From Deltaproteobacteria bacterium (GTDB lineage: Bacteria; Desulfobacterota; JADFXK01), in contig JADFYA010000186.1 of assembly GCA_015233285.1 (NCBI GenBank), forward strand, positions 1-7,212: a stretch of DNA of 7,212 nt, in the 5' to 3' direction. Of the stretch, positions 1 through 6,229 are shown in pieces. The stretch's first letter is position 1. Each line of letters starts with the position of its first letter. Position numbers and translations under genes: made by a program. The notes beneath the pieces were generated by a model that saw only the letters and a program-made list of their open reading frames with translations, made no database searches and was not told the origin of the DNA.

Positions 1-8
1 AATGGTTA

Positions 9-63
9 ATTCCGATTAAGCCCTGAAAGGGCGCTCTAGGTTAGCCCAGGGCAACGCCCTGGG
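9..63 (+). repeat. REP-like two-hairpin element, left copy
   Basis: This 55-bp element is repeated in inverted orientation at 219-273. It contains two perfect hairpins. One has a 5-bp stem (GCCCT 20-24 with AGGGC 28-32) and a GAA loop. The other has an 8-bp stem (CCCAGGGC 45-52 with GCCCTGGG 56-63) and an AAC loop. The linker CGCTCTAGGTTAG is identical in both copies. Length, GC-rich stems and paired inverted arrangement in a non-coding stretch resemble bacterial REP/BIME elements. The family cannot be named from the sequence alone. Confidence 0.8.
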
Positions 64-218
64 TAGGGGTGGCGACTATATAAAAACCGTGTAATAGTCA
101 CATAAAACCGCCGGCAATCCCGTACTTAAGCCGTAGCCGGACATTCCATTCAGAGGAAATGATTTTGGGGGCCGGCCGACCTCCTGACCATCCCGCTGAC
201 ACGTAACCTGCCGTATTT

Positions 219-273
219 CCCAGGGCACTGCCCTGGGCTAACCTAGAGCGCCCCGTTGGGGCTTAATCGGAAT
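219..273 (-). repeat. REP-like two-hairpin element, right inverted copy
   Basis: This is the inverted partner of the copy at 9-63. Its stems are CCCAGGGC (219-226) with GCCCTGGG (230-237), and GCCCC (250-254) with GGGGC (258-262). Relative to the left copy, the closing pair of the short stem has changed from T-A to C-G, so both bases changed together, and the other substitutions fall in the loops. This indicates that the folded structure matters. The 155 bp between the copies (64-218) shows no convincing reading frame. Confidence 0.8.
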
Positions 274-356
274 GGTCTATTTTAAAAAAAATTAGCTCGT
301 TTGTCCGCACCCTTAAGTCAATGACATTGACCCGTACCCCGCAACACGAAACCCAT

Positions 357-3032
357 TCAGTCTTTTTGGATCGGGAATTCCATAATGACCTCGGTGCCTC
401 CGTCTTGTTCAAAGCGGATGGTTCCATGAAGTTGGGCCTGGATCAGGGTGACGACCAGTTCCAGTCCCATGCTGACCGGATTTTGGGTATCTAATTGCTC
501 TGGGAGGCCGGCGCCGTTATCTTTCACCCGAATCATGATCAGGTTTTCCGAAGGTTCGTTAATAGCCACTTCAACCTCACCGCCGGGCCGGTTTTTAAAG
601 GCATGCTTGAAGACATTGGACAACAACTCATTGAGAACCAGGGCGCAAGGAATGGCCTGATTTATGGTCAATTGAACCGTGGAGGGAATGATTGAGACAT
701 GGATTGCTTTGGCTGTGGCCTGGTAAGCCTGACTCAGGAAATCCGCCAGACTCCGGACATGGCTTTCCATATTGATCATGTCAAACCGTTCACTTTGGTA
801 AAGCTGTTTGTGAATTAAGGCCATTGTATGGACTTTGGCCTTGGCGTCCGCCAGCAATTCAATCGCTTCTCGGTTACTGGTCTGCATACTGGTCATATCG
901 AGCAGGCTGGATATAATCTGGAGGTTGTTCTTGACCCGGTGATGGATTTCCTTAAGGAGCACATCCTTTTCTTGGAGAGACGCTTTAATTTGAGCTTCAG
1001 CCTGCTTGCGTTCGGTGACGTCGGTGACCAAATAGATGAATCCGGTCACCTCTCCTTGATTGTTTCGCCGGTATTCCCAGGCCACTTCAACGTCAATTAT
1101 CCGGCCATCACGGGTGCGGTTTTTGCCGGTCCAGGGGTAGGGGGTTGGTTGCTCTTCGACCAGTCTCTTTAGTTCGTTGCGAAGTGCTTCCCGATCGGAG
1201 TCGTCGGCCAACATCATGAACATTTTTTTGTCCAGCAACTGACTCTTATAGTAACCTGTAATCTTTTGATAGGCCGGATTACAGTATAATATGACTCCAA
1301 AAACATCAATCTCAGACACGCCGTAAGGGATCATGTCGACCAGTTTGCGATAATTCTCCTCACTTTTGAACAATTCCTCCTGGGCCCGTTTCCGCTCGGT
1401 AATATCAATCAATACGGCCAGGGAACCGGTTACCTGCCTTTGAGTGTCGCGTTCCGCGATGGCCGACAAGAGGACGTCCATCAGTTCACCGTTTTTCTTA
1501 ATGTAGACGTATGGAGCGTCCCGGCAAAAGGTATTTGCCAGAAGATCTGGCAGAAGTACTTTCTCGGCAAAATCTCTAGATTCTTCAGTCAAAAATTCCA
1601 CAAATTGCCGGCCGATAACTTCATCCCGGGCATAGCCCAAAATTTCCAACCAATAATTGCTGACACTGATCAGCACGCCGTGATCATCGGTGGATTGCAG
1701 CATAACCGGAGTGTTGTGGTAAATGCTGCGGTATCGTTCTTCGCTTTCTCGTAACGTGTCTTTAGTCTGTTGAAGTTCGGTAATCTGAGTTTCGACCGTT
1801 CCGGCCATTTGATTCAACGTCTTGGCCAAGTTGCCAAATTCATCGGAAGAATCGACTGGAATCTCCTGCCAGTCACCCCCGGAAAAAGATGCCGCCCTGG
1901 TGGCCAGGGTTCGCAGAGGTCTGGTAATCTTTCGGGTCACGATCAGGGCAACCGGGATAACCGCGACCAGGCAGACCAGGGCGACCACCAGCAAGAGCCA
2001 CGTGGTCTCAGCCGTATCAGTCATTTTTTTCATACGTGACATTCGGATAGCCACAACTCCTTGGGATTGATCCTTGTCGCAGAGTGGGACCAATCCTTGC
2101 AAAAAGCTTTCATTCCCGATAGTGATCTCTTTTATCTGAGAACTTTCATTATATTCGTGACAATTCACACGAGGGGTATTTGTTTCGTCGCTCTTTAGAG
2201 TCGGCCATTCCTCGGGCATGGTCCCAGTCAGAAACTGATCTCCGGCGTACAGGACCACCTGCATGCTCAGCCGGTTTTTCAACTCAAACATTATTTCTTT
2301 ACCCAAGCACTTGCTAAAAATCAGATAGCCCAGAACAGTATGGGGGCCGCCGCCTTCTTCCAACGCGTCAAAGGCCACCTGCCCCACCAAAGCCAATCCG
2401 TGATCTGTCTTGGAGTAGCGGACCGTCCCCAGCAGCGCGGGCGCGACCAACCCGGTCGGAACAGTGTCTGGTGTTTTAACTTTTTCCTCTGTCCAACCCC
2501 TTTGCGACTTGCCTCCCAGCTTGAATCGGGTGGTCAAACGTATGGGGTTGCCGTTCTCGGTTAGGCTGGGATATTTTATGACGGAAATTCCTCCCGGCTG
2601 GTATTGGGTATAAGCCAGCAGATCTAGATCGTGGCCGACCAGGTACAATTCATATATATCTTCTCTGACGGCGAAGTTGTGTAAAGCCTCGCCCAGATTT
2701 TTTTTAAGATCATCCGCCATGGTTCGGTGAGCTGATTGGTTAAGAGCGTTTTTTTTGATGTTCATCAGATCCTGGAGGCCATTCATCCTGATTCGGTCTT
2801 TGGTGAAACCAACGGCGGTCTTGAGTAAGTTCTCCTTCAGGCCGTCAAGACACTGTCGGACCACCCAAATGCCCTTGGTCACTTGGTGATGATCAAAACG
2901 GTTGTTTTGAATGTGTAGTAACCACATTACGGCCGCTGTTGTGAACCCGATGGTCAAGATGACGATGCTGTAGATCAGGATGAAAACCTTGTGGCCTAGA
3001 AGAAGACGTGAGTTGAATGCCTTGATTGTCAT
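357..3032 (-). CDS. Membrane-bound multi-PAS sensor histidine kinase (HisKA_2 type)
   Basis: This 891-residue protein is a two-component sensor kinase that should autophosphorylate on histidine and pass the phosphate to a response regulator. A short cytoplasmic start is followed by a membrane segment (about 14-39), an extracytoplasmic region of about 300 residues sized like a double Cache sensor, and a second membrane segment (about 344-366). Next come HAMP (about 367-420), a PAS domain (about 432-548, ending in the PAC-like LIDITERK), and a second PAS domain (about 558-678, ending LVTDVTERK). The HisKA_2 dimerisation helix carries EIHHRVKNNLQ, with the phospho-acceptor at His697 or His698. 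The HATPase domain shows the N box NELLSN (801-806), the G1 box DNGAGLP (838-844) and a G2-like SMGLELV. All catalytic boxes look intact. The ATG at 3032 has only a weak upstream GGA, so translation may be inefficient. No response regulator is adjacent, so the kinase looks orphan. The repressor gene lies 139 bp upstream on the same strand. The ligand cannot be predicted. Confidence 0.95.
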   Translation of the reverse strand: MTIKAFNSRLLLGHKVFILIYSIVILTIGFTTAAVMWLLHIQNNRFDHHQVTKGIWVVRQCLDGLKENLLKTAVGFTKDRIRMNGLQDLMNIKKNALNQSAHRTMADDLKKNLGEALHNFAVREDIYELYLVGHDLDLLAYTQYQPGGISVIKYPSLTENGNPIRLTTRFKLGGKSQRGWTEEKVKTPDTVPTGLVAPALLGTVRYSKTDHGLALVGQVAFDALEEGGGPHTVLGYLIFSKCLGKEIMFELKNRLSMQVVLYAGDQFLTGTMPEEWPTLKSDETNTPRVNCHEYNESSQIKEITIGNESFLQGLVPLCDKDQSQGVVAIRMSRMKKMTDTAETTWLLLVVALVCLVAVIPVALIVTRKITRPLRTLATRAASFSGGDWQEIPVDSSDEFGNLAKTLNQMAGTVETQITELQQTKDTLRESEERYRSIYHNTPVMLQSTDDHGVLISVSNYWLEILGYARDEVIGRQFVEFLTEESRDFAEKVLLPDLLANTFCRDAPYVYIKKNGELMDVLLSAIAERDTQRQVTGSLAVLIDITERKRAQEELFKSEENYRKLVDMIPYGVSEIDVFGVILYCNPAYQKITGYYKSQLLDKKMFMMLADDSDREALRNELKRLVEEQPTPYPWTGKNRTRDGRIIDVEVAWEYRRNNQGEVTGFIYLVTDVTERKQAEAQIKASLQEKDVLLKEIHHRVKNNLQIISSLLDMTSMQTSNREAIELLADAKAKVHTMALIHKQLYQSERFDMINMESHVRSLADFLSQAYQATAKAIHVSIIPSTVQLTINQAIPCALVLNELLSNVFKHAFKNRPGGEVEVAINEPSENLIMIRVKDNGAGLPEQLDTQNPVSMGLELVVTLIQAQLHGTIRFEQDGGTEVIMEFPIQKD

Positions 3033-3171
3033 GGGCTGTCCAATCCGATGCGAGCTGTTTGTTGGGGGTTACGATTTGTGGATTACTGTTTACCCTTGAA
3101 CTTGTCCTGTTGCACTGAGGACATGACAGACAAGGTAGACCCCGGTATCATTGGCCCGTAACCCGACATGG
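3033..3171. other. Intergenic gap between repressor and kinase
   Basis: This 139-bp gap separates the repressor stop codon from the kinase start on the same strand. I see a weak 6-bp hairpin (TGTCCT 3103-3108 with AGGACA 3118-3123, 9-nt loop) without a T-run. There is no convincing -35/-10 pair for the kinase on the minus strand. Read-through from the repressor gene is possible. Confidence 0.4.
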
Positions 3172-4335
3172 TCAGGCCGGCTTGATGAAGACAATTTTTT
3201 CCAAAAGGACGGTCTCCGACTTCTTTTTAATAATATCCGTGTAGTTGGTGTTGAGACTCTTAAGCACGATCACATCTCCATGCTCGTAGTAAATCTTCAC
3301 CCAGGCATTGAAATCGGAGTCTTTAAAGACAACCAGATCCTGGTTTCGGACCAGTTTCCTTGATTCGGGCAGGATATACAGGTCGGTGCCTTCTTTTAAG
3401 GGAAACATGGAGTCACCTCTGATGCGGAGCACATACATCCGGCCGGCCTGATCGACAGATACGCCGGGTGGAGTCTCAGCCCAGTCAAAGCCTTGCCCGG
3501 CCACATAGCCACCGTCTGTCCACTGGGCCGGTTCACCGGCTGACACGTATGATATAACCGGGATCTTATGGCTAGTCGGCCAGTGGTTGGCTGTCTGGCC
3601 GGCCCCGTAGGTGGCGCTGTGGCTGGATAGGACCTGTTCCACGATTTCGAAGACCTTCGCCGCGGCTTGATTGGACGGTTTGGCATAGATTCGCCCATTG
3701 GCCTTAACATAACCGGCGGTCTTGACGTTTTGTTCCAAATAGGCCATCAGCGTGCCTTCGACAAAATCAACCTGCCAGGTCCGGTCTAAGAGGGATGGTA
3801 GGAGCTTTTTTAGGTTATGTTCAATGTTTGGGTCGCTCTTCAATAAGATCAAGTCGCTAGGCGCCACCTCCAGGTACCGGTCATTTAGCCAGACGTCGGC
3901 GGCCAGGCAACAGGCCAGAAACCGGACCAGGTAGTCCTCAATGGAATGCTTGGCTTGCCCGGAGATTTCCGTTTTGAGTTCTTTCAGCATGTCCCCGTCA
4001 TCCATAATAAGCCTGTCCAGGAAGGCTTTTCTAAAGCGGGGGTAGCGGGGTGGTGGGACGAGCAAGTCCGCCTCTTGCTGATACCCTGACAGGCGTAGGA
4101 TTTCGGCGGCTTTTTCGCCTGGTAAATTTAGGGCCTGGCAGACTGCCTGAAGGGTCGAGGGTTTAATTCTTCTTCCCTCGTGGAAGAGCCGGCGGAGCGT
4201 TTCCGGGCTGACCCCCAGGACCTCTTCGTGGGCGCGGCGAAAGTCGGTTAGATTTTCGAAACCGGCCTGATGGAGAGCTTCCATCAAGAGTTTTTTAATG
4301 GACTGGTTGATGTCAGACAGATTCGCCGTGGTCAT
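3172..4335 (-). CDS. LexA/CI-like S24-family transcriptional repressor
   Basis: This 387-residue protein has the layout of a self-cleaving phage-type repressor. The N-terminal part (about residues 26-85 from this start) is a helix-turn-helix-like region containing VSPETLRRLF and ending near LRLSGY. A middle region of about 150 residues is not recognised. The C-terminal part (about 258-387) is an S24 peptidase domain with a candidate cleavage site SAGE (Ala266-Gly267), catalytic Ser309 in RGDSMFP and catalytic Lys347 in AWVKIYY. The spacing (42 from Gly to Ser, 38 from Ser to Lys) is close to that of LexA and lambda CI. In those proteins RecA filaments stimulate self-cleavage after DNA damage. 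The ATG at 4335 is preferred because AGAAGG sits 8 bp upstream. A TTG at 4392 would add 19 residues but has no ribosome binding site. At 387 residues it is longer than LexA (about 200), because of the middle region. It is divergent from the Fe-S protein and HTH genes and probably binds the palindromes between them. Confidence 0.9.
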   Translation of the reverse strand: MTTANLSDINQSIKKLLMEALHQAGFENLTDFRRAHEEVLGVSPETLRRLFHEGRRIKPSTLQAVCQALNLPGEKAAEILRLSGYQQEADLLVPPPRYPRFRKAFLDRLIMDDGDMLKELKTEISGQAKHSIEDYLVRFLACCLAADVWLNDRYLEVAPSDLILLKSDPNIEHNLKKLLPSLLDRTWQVDFVEGTLMAYLEQNVKTAGYVKANGRIYAKPSNQAAAKVFEIVEQVLSSHSATYGAGQTANHWPTSHKIPVISYVSAGEPAQWTDGGYVAGQGFDWAETPPGVSVDQAGRMYVLRIRGDSMFPLKEGTDLYILPESRKLVRNQDLVVFKDSDFNAWVKIYYEHGDVIVLKSLNTNYTDIIKKKSETVLLEKIVFIKPA

Positions 4336-4466
4336 GGTTATGGCCTTCTGCAGTTTAGTTGGATTGGCCTGAGGAGAAGATAATGGCCTCAAGACTGAAG
4401 TCGAGCGAGGCGGGTTGGGCTATGAAGGAGACCATCACGTCTCAAGCCGGGCGATATCACTGTAAC

Positions 4467-4495
4467 AATGTACACCAATTGGGAGAGGTAGTCAA
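4467..4495 (-). promoter_or_regulatory. Candidate sigma-70 promoter for the repressor gene
   Basis: Read on the minus strand, TTGACT (4495-4490) and TACATT (4472-4467) are separated by 17 bp, matching the -35 consensus at 5 of 6 and the -10 at 4 of 6. Transcription would start near 4460 and give a leader of about 125 nt before the repressor ATG. The nearest palindromic operator begins about 42 bp upstream of the -35 box, so direct occlusion is not expected, although looping could affect it. Confidence 0.45.
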
Positions 4496-4531
4496 GGGTA
4501 TGGGGGGCGACAAATGAAGTTCAAAAAACTG

Positions 4532-4559
4532 TTGACACACACAAATTTGTGTGTATAAT
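4532..4559 (+). promoter_or_regulatory. Consensus sigma-70 promoter containing operator O1
   Basis: TTGACA (4532-4537) and TATAAT (4554-4559) both match consensus at every base and are spaced by 16 bp. The palindrome at 4537-4554 runs exactly from the last base of the -35 box to the first base of the -10 box, so a bound repressor and RNA polymerase would exclude each other. Transcription would start near 4566 and leave a leader of about 265 nt before the gene at 4831. Confidence 0.85.
4537..4554. promoter_or_regulatory. Operator O1, perfect 18-bp palindrome
   Basis: The sequence ACACACAAATTTGTGTGT is a perfect inverted repeat lying in the spacer of the consensus promoter. The same 18 bp recur at 4675-4692, and a variant occurs at 4801-4820. 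The dimeric S24-family repressor encoded next door is the natural candidate ligand. The binding assignment is inferred. Confidence 0.85.
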
Positions 4560-4604
4560 ATCCCTGTCGTTTGCTACAGCTTTGGGCTTCTTTTGATTTC
4601 TTAT

Positions 4605-4633
4605 TCAACATGTGATAATAATTATATTATAAT
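4605..4633 (+). promoter_or_regulatory. Possible second rightward promoter
   Basis: TCAACA (4605-4610) and a perfect TATAAT (4628-4633) are separated by 17 bp. The -35 box matches 4 of 6. Transcription would start near 4640, about 35 bp ahead of operator O2, so a repressor bound there could block elongation or escape. The AT-richness of this stretch makes a chance -10 match fairly easy. Confidence 0.35.
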
Positions 4634-4673
4634 CCTTACCAGGATGGCGCCGAAAGGTTTTTAGACAAATTTA

Positions 4674-4693
4674 TACACACAAATTTGTGTGTA
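4674..4693. promoter_or_regulatory. Operator O2, perfect 20-bp palindrome
   Basis: This copy contains the same 18 bp as O1 plus a matching T/A pair at the ends, so it is palindromic over 20 bp. Its centre is 138 bp from that of O1, about 13 helical turns. On the minus strand a TATAAA directly abuts it, but the matching -35 is poor, so it is not called as a promoter. Confidence 0.8.
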
Positions 4694-4800
4694 ATAGCTC
4701 CACCGCCCAAGCAAATAATTCCATTATTGCTGTGGAGATTCGGCCTGTGTGTTATAAGCACCCCGAATTGGGCTGTCCGTTTCATTGCTTTGTTTATTTA

Positions 4801-4820
4801 TCCACACACAGTTGTGTGTA
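4801..4820. promoter_or_regulatory. Operator O3, variant copy next to the ribosome binding site
   Basis: This 20-bp site matches O2 at 17 of 20 positions. The arms ACACACA (4804-4810) and TGTGTGT (4813-4819) are intact and the centre is GT instead of AATT, so the half-site spacing is 2 bp shorter if the arms are aligned. Its last base is the first base of the AAGGAGG ribosome binding site at 4820-4826. It lies about 127 bp from O2. A lone half-site TGTGTGT occurs between them at 4746-4752. Confidence 0.7.
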
Positions 4821-4830
4821 AGGAGGAGCC

Positions 4831-5913
4831 ATGCCGACCATTAATACCTTAACCCCAGAAATAATTGACGACTTCATTACTTGCCCCAAAATGGCCGCGT
4901 ATCGCCATGTGGCCGGGCAACAGCCGGCGTCACGCCATGCCGACTCCCTGGCAGCCCGAGCACTTAAAAAGGCCCTAACACAAACTCCGGCTGGTCACGA
5001 CGATCCCGCCGGTGCCGCGGCTAGTCTGCTTTTGGCCGAATTTGAAAGAACAAAGGCGGAAGAACGCGCGGCTGGGGTCTTGATTAACGGGGAAGCCAAC
5101 CTCGATGATTATCAGGAGATGCTGCGCGGTTACTTTAACGCCCCCTGGAATCGGGGAGCCCGAATATTATCGGCTGGGAAGCCATATCTATTCAAAATCA
5201 AACCGGGCCGAGCGGTGTATCAGTTGTCCGGCTTTATTCAGGAATTGATCGAAGTCGACAAGACCGGACTCGCGGCCGATTTCCCGCAATTGGCCTCATG
5301 GCCGGAATTCTCCGCGCCCAAACCGTCCGTGGTCATCCACCGGGTGATCACCACGGCCCGGAGGAATGGCGTTTCACCTTTTGAGCTGATGCAGCATAAC
5401 CAGTTGCGGATAGCCGCCCTGGCCCTGGCTGAAAAAAACAACGCATTTGAGCAAGGCGAAATGATCAAGATTCCCGACTTGCACGCCGTCTATTATCTCC
5501 GAGATCATCTCCCTTACCGAACGGATGGACCGTATCTGAAAAATGCCGTTGGAGAATTTCTAAAGTGTGACATGGTAACCGAACCCTGCGTGGTGGGAAA
5601 ACACAGGTTGGCCGATGATCGCGCAAAGGTATCCAGATGCCGGGGAAAGCGGGAGTATTGTCGGTGCATAGCCCGCGGCCGGGGAATGTATTTTACACCC
5701 CATAGCCATGATTGGCTGCGTCAGGCCCGGCGGGAAATAATGGCGGTCGGCGCGGCCATGCGCAAAGGTGATTTCCAAAGGCGGCCAAACCGCTTCTGCG
5801 CCAACCATTGCGGTTACAAACAGACCTGCTTTAACGAGATCTGGCCGGCAGCCGGGCGGGGGGACTATTTGCAGCCGGAAATGCCGGCTCCCTTAGATTC
5901 CATTTCTATTTAA
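4831..5913 (+). CDS. Cas4/AddB-like PD-(D/E)XK-fold Fe-S protein, possibly lacking the nuclease site
   Basis: This 360-residue protein is assigned from its end motifs. Near the start, DDFITCPKMAAYRHV (14-27) resembles the opening of RecB/Cas4-family nucleases, where the first Fe-S cysteine sits in a CP motif (Cys18). Near the end, RFCANHCGYKQTC gives Cys323, Cys327 and Cys333, completing a four-cysteine set like that of Cas4 and AddB. Between them, the position where the family has GRIDR reads SGFIQEL (133-139), and the position of the VVDYKTG motif reads VVIHRVITTARRNG (167-180), followed by the expected QL segment (191-192). By this hand alignment the metal-binding Asp and catalytic Lys appear lost, so the protein may bind DNA without cutting it. 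A second cysteine group (Cys270, Cys277, Cys279) is unexplained. Translation starts at ATG 4831 after AAGGAGG. The gene leads a probable two-gene operon under three operators. The family is fairly likely; function is unknown. Confidence 0.7.
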   Translation: MPTINTLTPEIIDDFITCPKMAAYRHVAGQQPASRHADSLAARALKKALTQTPAGHDDPAGAAASLLLAEFERTKAEERAAGVLINGEANLDDYQEMLRGYFNAPWNRGARILSAGKPYLFKIKPGRAVYQLSGFIQELIEVDKTGLAADFPQLASWPEFSAPKPSVVIHRVITTARRNGVSPFELMQHNQLRIAALALAEKNNAFEQGEMIKIPDLHAVYYLRDHLPYRTDGPYLKNAVGEFLKCDMVTEPCVVGKHRLADDRAKVSRCRGKREYCRCIARGRGMYFTPHSHDWLRQARREIMAVGAAMRKGDFQRRPNRFCANHCGYKQTCFNEIWPAAGRGDYLQPEMPAPLDSISI

Positions 5914-5922
5914 GGAATGACC

Positions 5923-6201
5923 ATGACCCCCACCATAAAATTTGAAGTGGCCAGGGGCTGGCAGTCCATCGCTCTGATGATGCAGTGTAGCATCAGCACG
6001 GCCAAACGCCGGGCTAAGGACCAGGGGTTGCCGATTATAAACGAATTTGGGACACCGGTCTTGATCAATCTGGATTATCTGGACTGGTTGAGTACCCTCA
6101 GAAAGGATCCGAAGCATTCCTTTTCCGGACGAAAAAGGTGTTGGGCCGGACCTCGGCGGGGTGGGGCGGACAACGGGTGCGCGGATAGCCGGGTCAACTA
6201 A
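5923..6201 (+). CDS. Small helix-turn-helix protein, excisionase/MerR-like
   Basis: This 92-residue protein has a compact DNA-binding domain. The segment GWQSIALMMQCSISTAKRRA (12-31) reads as a helix-turn-helix, and GLPIINEFGTPVLINLDYLDWL (35-56 region) as a beta wing followed by a helix, as in excisionase-like or terminase-small-subunit-like winged HTH proteins. The tail after residue 60 is basic, rich in Gly, Arg and Cys, and probably disordered. The ATG at 5923 is chosen because AAGGA (5912-5916) is 6 bp upstream. The ATG at 5917 directly touches that site. The 9-bp gap after the preceding stop suggests co-transcription and a shared role. It could control the element's own genes or act as a recombination directionality factor, but no integrase is in the window. 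Confidence 0.7.
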   Translation: MTPTIKFEVARGWQSIALMMQCSISTAKRRAKDQGLPIINEFGTPVLINLDYLDWLSTLRKDPKHSFSGRKRCWAGPRRGGADNGCADSRVN

Positions 6202-6229
6202 ACAGGGGTGTGGCGCCGGCAAATATTGA

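Larger units (their letters stand above)
1..356. other. Non-coding region with paired REP-like elements
   Basis: No credible gene is seen here. Apart from the two inverted REP-like copies, it holds a perfect 15-nt palindrome GTCAATG-A-CATTGAC at 317-331, about 26 bp beyond the kinase stop codon, and an A-tract at 284-291 that reads as a T-run on the minus strand. The palindrome and the T-run are more than 20 bp apart, so they do not make a classical intrinsic terminator. The REP hairpins downstream of the kinase could protect the 3' end of its transcript, as is known for REP elements in enterobacteria. Confidence 0.6.
4336..4830. promoter_or_regulatory. Divergent control region between repressor and Fe-S protein gene
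   Basis: This 495-bp gene-free stretch separates the repressor (leftward) from the Fe-S protein gene (rightward). The right two thirds are clearly more AT-rich than the flanking genes. It contains three copies of a TGTGTGT/ACACACA palindrome, at least one strong rightward promoter, a second weaker one, and a plausible leftward promoter. The architecture is that of a phage or SOS-type switch. No long reading frame is present. The only short frames seen, such as a six-codon ATG frame at 4644, lack a properly spaced ribosome binding site. Confidence 0.75.

Noticed and set aside
317..331. Palindrome GTCAATGACATTGAC as a terminator of the kinase gene
   Set aside because: The T-run on the minus strand is more than 20 bp further on, and the symmetric 1-nt centre looks more like a chance or protein-binding site than an intrinsic terminator.
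828..2564. Plus-strand open frames of 74-114 codons inside the kinase gene
   Set aside because: They are antisense to a protein with continuous, well-recognised domains and look like by-products of its codon usage.
4336..4392. Longer repressor start at the TTG at 4392
   Set aside because: No ribosome binding site precedes it, whereas the ATG at 4335 has AGAAGG at 8 bp and leaves the HTH region complete.
4644..4664. Six-codon frame from ATG 4644 to TAG as a possible leader peptide
   Set aside because: The only purine-rich sequence touches the ATG too closely to act as a ribosome binding site, and six codons carry no coding signal.
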